16,406 nt of DNA from Euryarchaeota archaeon UBA256 (GTDB taxonomy: Archaea > Thermoplasmatota > Poseidoniia > Poseidoniales > Poseidoniaceae), in the NCBI GenBank assembly GCA_002494645.1, contig DACE01000036.1, positions 398-16,803 of the forward strand, in the 5' to 3' direction. The position numbers were made by a program, and so were the translations under genes. This document shows, one piece after another, positions 6,115 to 13,749 of this stretch (the first letter of the stretch is position 1; each line of letters opens with the position of its first letter). Below the pieces are notes generated by a model that saw nothing but the letters and a program-made list of their open reading frames with translations, ran no database searches and had not been told where the DNA came from.

Positions 6115-9100
6115 ATGACGCACGACCCCGAATCACCTTCTTTGAAATTCGGTATTCTTCCTTTTCTCATCATGTCGTTGTTTTGTTTGCAGATGTGGGC
6201 CCCGCTCGTGAGTGCCGCAGGCATGCAGTCGTGCAGCGCAACAGGAGGAACTTGCGATGAGTACGACCATGCAGAAGACCTTACGCCAAACCGTCAAGAT
6301 TGGGTTGAAGGGACCTATGTCTTCGACCTCGTTTCAACCTCTTCAATCGACCTCGAATTGACGTGGGCGGTACGAGAATTCGACCGCGACTCCCTCGGAT
6401 TGGGATCGGGGACCATCATCGGTGATGCGCTTGAAGACACCGACGGACTTGACGCTAACGACGGAGCACCTGCTGATTTGATTCGTGAAACCTTCAACCA
6501 ACCGACGGCAGGAGCCGGATCGCCAACGGTCGGGCAGAAATTGAAATCAGAAGTCAACGATGCTGTCCAAAGTGCGCTTGAATCGGGCTTTGGAACCGTG
6601 ACCAGTATTTCCACCGATTATATCGATTCATTTACCAACGGTGGCCAGTTGACCAATTGTTCTACAGACGAATCGACCGATGCACTCGCCGAGGGTGCAG
6701 AAGTTGACAACGTGTTCGAACCACCATTGTGCTTTACTGCCGTAGCCTCAGTGGAATTAGCAGCGGGCAACTTCAACTTGAACGCTACCTCGGACCTTGA
6801 TTTAGAGCGAACCTATCAGGGGTTGTTGACCATGGGTGCTGAAATCAACACCAGTTTTCAATTGACGACCCAACCCGGCCATAAGTCCGATTTCGTCATC
6901 AACCCTCCGAGTTACTCCAGCGTGATGGGTGTTGATGACAACGGCTCTCTTGTCGCCCGTGTTGGGCCTCCAAGTTACTGGGCTGCTGAATGGTCAATGG
7001 ACCATCTCGATGCTCAGGAAGTTGACAGCGACTTGCTGCAAACAGTCAACCTGCAAATGGCCCATCGGAACTCAAGTCAAACGCCCACGGTTTGGATTGA
7101 ACCTGACTCCAAAGCCTTGGACATCAAACTCGTGCTTGACCTGCGTGACGATACGGCTGCCACAATTGATTTTGCAGCAGGACTCTACTATCTTGACGAT
7201 GCCACCCTTTCGAGTTGGGGCATTGATATGTTCTCGGTTTCCTCTGCAGCAACCGTCCCCGTCATTACCTCGGACGGCATTCGGCTGGCTTATCACAACG
7301 GTATTGTAGATTTGACGCAATTCACCGACCAATTTCCCTTGGGCGATATTGTAGAAGGACTTGGCGATACGGTTGCGGGTGTTGGCGATATCGAAATGAG
7401 TGAACTTGAATGGGTCTCGCAAACCGAAGCGAACGGTATCTTTGACCAAGCGGGTGGATTGAATTATTCTCATTCAACTGGATGCACGGAACCCGTTGCT
7501 GCAGGCGTCAGCCTCTACTACTGCTTGGAAGGTGCGATAGCGATGGATGAAAGTTACCCCATTTACTTGCAAACAACCAGCCAACCCTTTTCGATGAATA
7601 TCGTGGACATTCTCAAAGCTTACAACACCAATGAAATCGTCGATGACTTCCTTGCGGGCGTTCAACAAAATGATCTTGAACGGGTCATGAACTCTGGCAT
7701 CGCCCTTGAGACGATGCTTGACTCAAGTTATTTGGACACGATTATTCCAAGCAATCTCCCGCCTTCAGAATTGACGGTTGAAATTCTCGTACCTTCTTGG
7801 ATTTCAACCCTTGACGGTACCTCAAAAATCGTTCTCAATAAAACGATAGAAGGCACACAAGAAACGCAGATTTCGCTCACGGGAACCGACCCCTACGATT
7901 GGGAACATGAAATTCGTGATGAAAACGATGTGGTCATCTGCCATGCCAACCAATCAACGTGCGTTGTCAGTTCAATTGATTTTAATTGGGAGCAATTCAA
8001 TCTCAACGAATGGTCACAATCGTTGAGTTTCACCTTCGCCTTGGACGTTGAATTCAGCGTTTACCGCATCGGTATCCCTGGTGGAAGTTTGGAACAAGGT
8101 GGAACGGGTGTGACGATGGAGGCTATTCCATCCGACCTTCTCCGTCTCCTCATTGACATCTCAAGCCGGATGGACGAACCCCTTTCACATAACTTCGGTC
8201 CGGTTGGAAGTTCGGAAACAGACCTTGAAGTGACCGGCACGCGCCAAGGAATGAAGGATTTCACCAAAGATATCGGTGAAGTCGTAACGGACATCATCCA
8301 TGCCTCGGGGAATGAAGCCGAAGCGAACTCTGATCAGGTTCAAACGATGGATCTGTCGTCCTTTATCATTCAAACTTCAATTTCCGGAATTGAAGCGCCC
8401 GACCAAGACGTCACCGATGATGAACCAGTCACGCTCAAGGTGACCATCCCCGAAGTTTCCTTCACCATTGGTGTGGAGGCTGACATTGCTGAATTACAGC
8501 AAGGCAATCCAGACAGCCTACGCATCAATCTCGTGACCGATACATTGCAATCGGTGTTTATGGAACCCATGCGCATCGCCTCGAATCTCTTTACTCAAGG
8601 CCTGTACAACTCGCTTGTTGGAGCGGACGGAGTGACCTATCCTCCCGAAGGTGAAGACCGGTTGAATCTTCCAATTACACTTGGCGGTGACGAATCGGAA
8701 GTTTTGGGTGATGCAGGTGGTATTGAGTTCGAAACGTCCATGCTGAGCGAAAACTTGACGGGTCCTATTTCATTCACACTTCCAAGAGGCATTCAATTCG
8801 TGGATGTGACCTCAACCTCAGGCGACCTCGTTCTTTCAGAAGAAGGAGGCCGTCAAACGCTGACCTACTACGTACCAGCGGGCGATGTCGATGATGAAAT
8901 TTTCTTTAGAATCCAAGTGGGTTGGATGTACTTTTTAATTCAATTTTGGATTTACCCAACCATCGTCATTCTTCTATTGGTCTTGGTGATTCGGAAATGG
9001 AGAAAACGCCGAAAGCGCAAGAAACAAGCCGTGGCCAATCGCGCTGATAACATCAACAAAGCCCAACTTGGCGACCATGAATTTGCCGACCTCGCCGGCT

Positions 9101-9165
9101 TTGCAAGTCCTGCTCTTCGCCGTGGGGAATCGATCGAAGAAATGGCTCATATTGACGATTATTAG
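6115..9165 (+). CDS. Large single-pass surface protein of unknown function
   Basis: A 1016-residue protein that I do not recognise. It has an N-terminal signal peptide (hydrophobic about residues 11-35, ending VSAAG), a ~900-residue extracellular part, one membrane helix at about 940-959 and a 57-residue cytoplasmic tail that begins very basic (RKWRKRRKRKK) and ends acidic (IEEMAHIDDY). The ectodomain is acidic, Ser/Thr-rich and beta-rich, with nine N-glycosylation sequons and cysteines in close pairs (SCSATGGTC; CHANQSTC; GC...YYC), consistent with disulfides. A three-unit heptad repeat lies near residues 409-429. The membrane-proximal part (LTGPISFTLPRG to about residue 935) resembles an Ig-like fold. 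ATG 6115 was chosen because a signal peptide follows directly; the same frame stays open back to 5809 but there it only runs antisense to the Taw2-like gene. The gene ends 4 nt from the convergent uvrC. It could be a sensor, adhesin or envelope component; there is no evidence to choose. Confidence 0.85.
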   Translation: MTHDPESPSLKFGILPFLIMSLFCLQMWAPLVSAAGMQSCSATGGTCDEYDHAEDLTPNRQDWVEGTYVFDLVSTSSIDLELTWAVREFDRDSLGLGSGTIIGDALEDTDGLDANDGAPADLIRETFNQPTAGAGSPTVGQKLKSEVNDAVQSALESGFGTVTSISTDYIDSFTNGGQLTNCSTDESTDALAEGAEVDNVFEPPLCFTAVASVELAAGNFNLNATSDLDLERTYQGLLTMGAEINTSFQLTTQPGHKSDFVINPPSYSSVMGVDDNGSLVARVGPPSYWAAEWSMDHLDAQEVDSDLLQTVNLQMAHRNSSQTPTVWIEPDSKALDIKLVLDLRDDTAATIDFAAGLYYLDDATLSSWGIDMFSVSSAATVPVITSDGIRLAYHNGIVDLTQFTDQFPLGDIVEGLGDTVAGVGDIEMSELEWVSQTEANGIFDQAGGLNYSHSTGCTEPVAAGVSLYYCLEGAIAMDESYPIYLQTTSQPFSMNIVDILKAYNTNEIVDDFLAGVQQNDLERVMNSGIALETMLDSSYLDTIIPSNLPPSELTVEILVPSWISTLDGTSKIVLNKTIEGTQETQISLTGTDPYDWEHEIRDENDVVICHANQSTCVVSSIDFNWEQFNLNEWSQSLSFTFALDVEFSVYRIGIPGGSLEQGGTGVTMEAIPSDLLRLLIDISSRMDEPLSHNFGPVGSSETDLEVTGTRQGMKDFTKDIGEVVTDIIHASGNEAEANSDQVQTMDLSSFIIQTSISGIEAPDQDVTDDEPVTLKVTIPEVSFTIGVEADIAELQQGNPDSLRINLVTDTLQSVFMEPMRIASNLFTQGLYNSLVGADGVTYPPEGEDRLNLPITLGGDESEVLGDAGGIEFETSMLSENLTGPISFTLPRGIQFVDVTSTSGDLVLSEEGGRQTLTYYVPAGDVDDEIFFRIQVGWMYFLIQFWIYPTIVILLLVLVIRKWRKRRKRKKQAVANRADNINKAQLGDHEFADLAGFASPALRRGESIEEMAHIDDY

Positions 9166-9169
9166 TCGC

Positions 9170-10894
9170 TCAGTGTAGCGTAGTATAGATGCGTTCAGCC
9201 AAGGCAGGTCCGATGCCTGGAACGGTCATCAACGCATTGACAGAAGCGTGCTCGATGCCTTTGCGGCCTCCAAAATGGCGCAGCAATGCCTGCAGTTTCT
9301 TTGCCCCCAATCCTTCCACTGCTTCGAGCGGGTCAGCAAGTCGTTGACGACTTCGGCGGCGACGGTGGAAGGTGTTCACGAAACGATGGGCTTCATCACG
9401 AGCATGAACGAGAACACGGCCTTGACGGTCAAGAACCAGAGGTTCATGCCCTTCCCGATGTATTGTTTCCTCACGCTTGGCGAGAGCAGCTAAGGGGAAT
9501 CGCCCGCTCCATCCATGTTCGTCAAGTGCGGTACGAATCGTGTTGAGATGGGTCTCTCCTCCATCAATTAACAACAGGTCGGGCCATTCATCCTGACGTT
9601 TTGCCCAGCGTACAACGACTTCTTTCATCATGCGTAAATCATCCAAGGCGTCCCCTTTGACGACATACTTTCTGTATTCGTCTTTTGCTGGGCGTCCATT
9701 CCGCATCACAACGCTGGCCCCGACTCGTTCGTCACCCTGAAGTTGTGCCATGTCAAAGCAAACGATGTGATTCAATTGTTCCATGCCAAGTGCGGTCGCT
9801 CCTTCAACTGCGGCACGTTGTTCCAAGGAACCGCTGGATTTACTGGCTAATCGCTGCAGTTGAATCGTGGCGTTTTGGCGAGCGAGCGTAGCGAGGTTCT
9901 CGAGGTCACCTCGTTGCGGTGTTCTCACCTCAACTCGACTTCCTCGTCGTTCATCAAGCCACGATTGGAGTCCATCGAAGAGCGGCACTGGCGAAAGCAG
10001 GAGCCGAGGTGGGCGGCGGTGAGCATAATGCTCTGCGATAAACATCGAGATGGATTCACCAATATCGCCTCTGTAGACTACGGGCCACGCCTCTTGACCC
10101 TGAACCATTCCCTCATCAGCGTGAAGGACGACAATGGCTGCGAGGTCGCCTTCGGCATCAATACCGAGAGCATCACAATCACGGTAGACCTTGCTCGAAA
10201 CGACGTGTTGACTGGTGGTGGCTCTTACCGCCCGTATCATGTCGCGATGGTGTGCGGCTTGTTCGAAGGCTTCGGCCTCTGCGTCTGCTTCCATTTGGGC
10301 CACTAATTCTTGCAATAGGGGGGCTGCATCACCGTTGAGAATCCGACGGACGGTTTTGACTCGGTCTGCGTAGCCTGTACCGTCAATGCAAGGTCCATCG
10401 CACAAACCGATGTGCATGGACAGGCATCCTTGAGGAAGTAATTCCTTACAGTCCCGAATCCCAAACTGACGACGCAGCAACTGCATCACCTGTTTCGCAG
10501 CACCAGCATTGGGAAAGGGTCCCCATTGTTCACTCGATTTTGGAGGGTGACGAGTGTACATGATTCGGGGGTATTCATGGTTCGTGAGTACGAGATAGGG
10601 GAAGGATTTCCCGTCCTTTAGCATGGAATTGAATCGAGGCATGTGTTCGCGGATTAATTGACGTTCCAGTACCAAGGCCGCTTGAGGAGTTTGGGTGACA
10701 ATGCATTCGATTTCATCGGCTCTGCGCACCAATTCGGGGATCATAACGCGGTCGGGATTGGAAGCGAAATAGGAACGGATTCGTTCGTTGAGTCGGGTGG
10801 CTTTTCCGACATAGAGCACCCGCCCTTCCTTGGTTTTGAAGAGGTATACGCCCGCTTCTTTTGGGAGGTCGGCTGACGCCAAGTCCACGGGCAT
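9170..10894 (-). CDS. uvrC: UvrABC excinuclease subunit C
   Basis: UvrC makes both incisions around bulky DNA lesions in nucleotide excision repair with UvrA and UvrB. From ATG 10894 it has 574 residues. In order: the GIY-YIG nuclease domain (GVYLF 15-19, VLYVGKA 26-32, metal-binding Glu77 in LVLERQLI), a cysteine cluster C149, C157, C165, C169 that fits the reported UvrC iron-sulfur site, a UVR helical hairpin for UvrB contact (about 193-225), the RNase H-like nuclease domain (Asp381 in CFDMAQ, Asp444 in LLLIDGG, His503 in DEAHRF, then HRRRR), and two helix-hairpin-helix motifs to the C-terminus (EGLGAKK, VPGIGPALAERI). ATG 10894 puts GVY at residue 15, as in other UvrCs, has GGTGA 4 nt upstream and a TATA-like CTTTTGA about 27 nt upstream. 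The alternative ATG 10969 (599 residues) has a good AGGAG 8 nt upstream but adds a basic leader unlike the family. uvrA and uvrB are not in the window. Confidence 0.95.
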   Translation of the reverse strand: MPVDLASADLPKEAGVYLFKTKEGRVLYVGKATRLNERIRSYFASNPDRVMIPELVRRADEIECIVTQTPQAALVLERQLIREHMPRFNSMLKDGKSFPYLVLTNHEYPRIMYTRHPPKSSEQWGPFPNAGAAKQVMQLLRRQFGIRDCKELLPQGCLSMHIGLCDGPCIDGTGYADRVKTVRRILNGDAAPLLQELVAQMEADAEAEAFEQAAHHRDMIRAVRATTSQHVVSSKVYRDCDALGIDAEGDLAAIVVLHADEGMVQGQEAWPVVYRGDIGESISMFIAEHYAHRRPPRLLLSPVPLFDGLQSWLDERRGSRVEVRTPQRGDLENLATLARQNATIQLQRLASKSSGSLEQRAAVEGATALGMEQLNHIVCFDMAQLQGDERVGASVVMRNGRPAKDEYRKYVVKGDALDDLRMMKEVVVRWAKRQDEWPDLLLIDGGETHLNTIRTALDEHGWSGRFPLAALAKREETIHREGHEPLVLDRQGRVLVHARDEAHRFVNTFHRRRRSRQRLADPLEAVEGLGAKKLQALLRHFGGRKGIEHASVNALMTVPGIGPALAERIYTTLH

Positions 10895-10971
10895 ATTTTC
10901 ACCACATCCGAGGTCGCTCAAAAGGCCAACCCTTGAGCGAAGTACGAAACGCGGGCGGGGATGTTTCATGA

Positions 10972-10982
10972 AGGAGGCTCCT
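10972..10982. promoter_or_regulatory. Short palindrome AGGAG-G-CTCCT between uvrC and the STAND regulator gene
   Basis: This is a perfect 5-bp inverted repeat around one base. On the minus strand its AGGAG is 8 nt from ATG 10969, so it may be the Shine-Dalgarno of the longer uvrC start. On the plus strand it is centred 28 nt upstream of ATG 11005, where a TATA box would be expected, yet it is not AT-rich. It could also be an operator for the adjacent winged-helix regulator. None of these can be proven from sequence. Confidence 0.3.
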
Positions 10983-11004
10983 AACCTGTGCTCTGAGTCA
11001 GTAC

Positions 11005-13176
11005 ATGTTCAGCCGTTCGCAAGAAAAATTATTGCGCTACCTCGGGCGCTTTCCAGAAACTCTCGAGAAGGCGTGGGATGTGCCTCGAGAACTCTCCCTG
11101 CCGGGACTTTCTGAAGCCATGGGCGTAGTGCGTTCTGGCCTGAACCAACCGCTTGGTTTTCTTGAATCAAAGGGCTTCCTTACCGTACGAGTTGCTCACG
11201 TGATCGGTGGCGGGACGCGCCGCAGACAGGTATACCACATCACACAAAAGGGCAGGACTTGGCTGGCTGAACATCCTGCTGAAACAAGTGCTGATGACGA
11301 GACTGTCATTCCTTCAAACGAGATCATTGGGCGCAACCAAGAACTCGCGGCCCTCAAAACGACCCTCCTTGAGGAAAACACCGTCATCATCGGAGGCCTT
11401 TCTGGCATTGGAAAAACCACTCTCGTCCGTTCCCTTATGCAGCAGCCACCCTTCTCATCCCGGCCCCTTCATTGGGCTGATGTCAATGAATTGAGCGATG
11501 TGAAAAGCATTCTTTCTGATTGGTTTCCAGACGACCTCCAACGCTTGAGTGACCGTGATGCACTATTTGAGCGAGCGAATTACGGGGATGCTTGCTTTGT
11601 TCTTGACGACCTTCATACGCTTTCCACAAGGCATAGCGAGGACGTCCTTGCTCTGCTGTCTTTGCTCAAAGCCAATGAGCGAACAGTCGTCGTCATTGGC
11701 CGTTACCCACTTTCGTTGGACCTCGATTGGGCAGAATCGCGAGTGACAAGTCTTGAACCGAAGGATGCGATGCAGATGCTCGGAGAACACATGAACGACG
11801 ACGAACGCCTGTCAATTTCACAGGCGTTGGGCGGCCATCCCATGGCGTTGAATCTGTATCAGGAAGGCGACCCTTTACCCGAAGCGGGAACTGATATCCA
11901 ATCCTTTGTCCAAGAGACCATGCTCAATCCCCTCGGTGAGGATGAAGTTTCAACCCTTGACCACTTGATTTTGAATCCCAGTCCCTTGCCCGTTGAAGAC
12001 TTGCCGAACTCAGCGATGATTGGCGCCCTTGACGACCATGCTCTCCTACGATGGACTGTGGGGCATGAAGAAGTCGAGGTGCAACATCTTGTCCGAAACG
12101 TCCGTCGAGCCATGTTGGACGATGAAGACCTCAAACTTCTTCATGAAGCAGCGATCAAGCATTGGAACACCTTCGAACAGAAACCACATTACGCCGTTTT
12201 GAGCCTCTACCATCAAATGGCTCTCGACCGTGAAAACATGATGGCCTCCATGGAAGACCAATTCGAGCGCCTCATTACAACCCAAGACGGAGCGATGGCG
12301 GTGATTTTTAATCGAGCGATTGAACAACGACCGGGCGACGAACAACTGCATTATTGGGCGGGTAAAATCGCCCTTCATCGTAGCGAAAACGACCGCGTCA
12401 AAGTTCATGCAAAAGCCGTTGAATCCTTGCCCTTACGCAATGATTTACTGTACCAGTTGGCGCTGCTTGAGGGTGATGAAGCAGAGGCCAAACGATTGTT
12501 GGAAGCTCAATTGGCCCAAGGTTCTGAAGCCGGCTCAACCCGTCTGCTTCTTTCGGCTGCTGTTCAACATCTCGACGATCGGGTCTTTGACCACCTCCAA
12601 TCAACTACATCATCTGATATCGAGTCGCTTCTCGCCCGAATCAAACTTCCAGAAGATGCCCGACTTCGTTCTCCAATGACCGTAAGCATCACGATGATTC
12701 AGCACGGCTTGGCCTTATTGGCTGGAAACCAACAACAAGCCAGTGAGTTGGTTGAGGTGCTTGAATCCTTGAGCAGCCCACACGACCCCCTTCTGCTTCA
12801 TCTCAACTTCAAGACCTATCTTGCGTTCAATCCTGACGCCACCTTCGACGATCTCAATGAGAGGGCTCAACGAGCAATGGAAGCGCAACCCTCACCTTTC
12901 CACCGAGCCATCATCGGTTTGGCGCTGGCCGAGCGTTTCTTCCCTCGCAGCACAGATGAAGCGCGTGCTTGCTTTGACACTTTGCTCCATCCGGATTCGC
13001 TCTTGGTCACAGGAGCTACAGCCCACCGTTATGCCGCTCGCTGGTGGTATCTTCGCGGCCAGTTATACCTCGAGGAAGCAAGGATGGCCATGCGGGAATC
13101 AGCACATCGGTTTAGACAGGCGGGATGCCACAATGCAGCCCGTGCAGTGGCTCAGCGTTTGCATCGTTTGCTTTGA
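11005..13176 (+). CDS. Winged-helix STAND (NB-ARC-type) ATPase regulator with helical-repeat C-terminus
   Basis: A 723-residue multi-domain protein. Residues 1-90 form a winged helix of MarR/ArsR flavour (recognition region EAMGVVRSGLNQPLGFLESKG, wing ending RRRQVYHITQKG). Residues ~105-300 form a STAND P-loop ATPase: an IIGR entry motif at 107-110, Walker A GGLSGIGKTT at 130-139 (Lys137), Walker B CFVLDDL at 197-203, a sensor-1-like VVVIGR at 228-233 and the GHPMAL motif at 277-282 (the GLPLAL motif of NB-ARC/AP-ATPases). The rest, ~370-723, is all-helical with alternating short helices like a degenerate TPR array, the usual ligand- or partner-sensing part. STAND proteins are switches that oligomerise with ATP when the sensor domain binds its signal; MalT and Apaf-1 are examples. 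With a DNA-binding head it is most likely a transcription regulator. It is divergent from uvrC and abuts the convergent RAM gene with no spacer. ATG 11005 has no Shine-Dalgarno. The signal and targets are unknown. Confidence 0.88.
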   Translation: MFSRSQEKLLRYLGRFPETLEKAWDVPRELSLPGLSEAMGVVRSGLNQPLGFLESKGFLTVRVAHVIGGGTRRRQVYHITQKGRTWLAEHPAETSADDETVIPSNEIIGRNQELAALKTTLLEENTVIIGGLSGIGKTTLVRSLMQQPPFSSRPLHWADVNELSDVKSILSDWFPDDLQRLSDRDALFERANYGDACFVLDDLHTLSTRHSEDVLALLSLLKANERTVVVIGRYPLSLDLDWAESRVTSLEPKDAMQMLGEHMNDDERLSISQALGGHPMALNLYQEGDPLPEAGTDIQSFVQETMLNPLGEDEVSTLDHLILNPSPLPVEDLPNSAMIGALDDHALLRWTVGHEEVEVQHLVRNVRRAMLDDEDLKLLHEAAIKHWNTFEQKPHYAVLSLYHQMALDRENMMASMEDQFERLITTQDGAMAVIFNRAIEQRPGDEQLHYWAGKIALHRSENDRVKVHAKAVESLPLRNDLLYQLALLEGDEAEAKRLLEAQLAQGSEAGSTRLLLSAAVQHLDDRVFDHLQSTTSSDIESLLARIKLPEDARLRSPMTVSITMIQHGLALLAGNQQQASELVEVLESLSSPHDPLLLHLNFKTYLAFNPDATFDDLNERAQRAMEAQPSPFHRAIIGLALAERFFPRSTDEARACFDTLLHPDSLLVTGATAHRYAARWWYLRGQLYLEEARMAMRESAHRFRQAGCHNAARAVAQRLHRLL

Positions 13177-13410
13177 TTAGAGTTCAGCACCGATGAGTGT
13201 CTTTGTTTCTCGAATGCCTGGCAATTGACGAATCTCTTCAACGATGCACCGTGTAAGTGCATATTCTTCGTCTGCCTGAACGCGAGCGATGAGGTCATAT
13301 TCTCCAAAAAGCATCCAATGGCCGGTCACCAATGTGATGGATTTCAGAGCCTGGCGGACATGTTCTTCCTGACCGGGCTGAGTGGTCATCAAAACGAAAC
13401 CGATGGCCAT
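13177..13410 (-). CDS. RAM-domain-only protein (Lrp/AsnC ligand-binding domain), second of a tandem pair
   Basis: A 77-residue protein made only of the RAM (AsnC_trans_reg) fold, beta-alpha-beta-beta-alpha-beta, with the signature LFGEYDLIARV and the closing strand RETKTLIGAEL. It has no helix-turn-helix. Stand-alone RAM proteins are known to oligomerise and bind amino acids or related effectors, and may modulate full-length Lrp proteins by mixed assembly. It matches the neighbouring RAM protein at 26 of 76 positions without gaps, so the pair arose by duplication. The ATG is 1 nt after the stop of the upstream paralogue (TAA-A-ATG) with GGAGGGGG 6 nt upstream, so translation is coupled. Its own stop directly abuts the stop of the convergent STAND gene. 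The effector is unknown. Confidence 0.9.
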   Translation of the reverse strand: MAIGFVLMTTQPGQEEHVRQALKSITLVTGHWMLFGEYDLIARVQADEEYALTRCIVEEIRQLPGIRETKTLIGAEL

Positions 13411-13411
13411 T

Positions 13412-13648
13412 TTATTCCCCCTCCACGGCGATTAAGGTCTGTGTCTCCTTCACTCCAGCAATCTGACGGAAGGTGTTCATCAGCAAGCCTGAAAGCCCTT
13501 TTGAATCGGGAGAGGAGATACGCACAAGGAGGTCAAATTCACCATAGAGGGCGTGAACTTCACCAACATCAGGATGTTCGCTGAGCGTCAAGTAAACTTC
13601 ACGTTCATGGGTGGGTTCAGTCTTGAACAAAACGAAAGCCTCAGGCAT
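13412..13648 (-). CDS. RAM-domain-only protein (Lrp/AsnC ligand-binding domain), first of a tandem pair
   Basis: A 78-residue RAM-domain protein with the signature LYGEFDLLVRI and the terminal strand KETQTLIAVEGE, and no DNA-binding domain. Together with the downstream copy it forms a two-gene operon, so a mixed dimer or higher ring of both is possible (inferred from the family habit of assembling through the RAM sheet). The divergence between the copies is greatest in the middle loops, where RAM proteins bind ligands, which would fit different effectors. The start ATG 13648 has AGGA 5 nt upstream and also a TATA-like CCATAAAA centred about 26 nt upstream. It is divergent from the beta-helix surface protein gene at 13750. 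Confidence 0.9.
   Translation of the reverse strand: MPEAFVLFKTEPTHEREVYLTLSEHPDVGEVHALYGEFDLLVRISSPDSKGLSGLLMNTFRQIAGVKETQTLIAVEGE
13417..13424 (-). promoter_or_regulatory. Shine-Dalgarno GGAGGGGG for the second RAM gene
   Basis: GGAGGGGG lies within the last codons of the first RAM gene and is 6 nt from ATG 13410. It confirms the start and the coupled translation of the tandem pair. Confidence 0.6.
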
Positions 13649-13670
13649 GGTTTTCCTATTCCTACTCGGG

Positions 13671-13678
13671 TTTTATGG
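13671..13678 (-). promoter_or_regulatory. TATA-like box of the RAM operon
   Basis: Read on the minus strand this is CCATAAAA, preceded by purine-rich GGAGGAAG that resembles a BRE. Its centre is about 26 nt upstream of ATG 13648, the archaeal TATA-to-start-site distance, so transcription would begin at or next to the start codon. It is the best TATA/BRE match in the window. Confidence 0.45.
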
Positions 13679-13749
13679 CTTCCTCCATATGATGAAGGGC
13701 ATCACACGGAAGGGAATGCTTGAAGTGTGGCAAGGGTGGGTTGTGAATC

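Noticed and set aside
9860..10306. 148-codon plus-strand frame
   Set aside because: Antisense to the middle of uvrC; composition is not protein-like.
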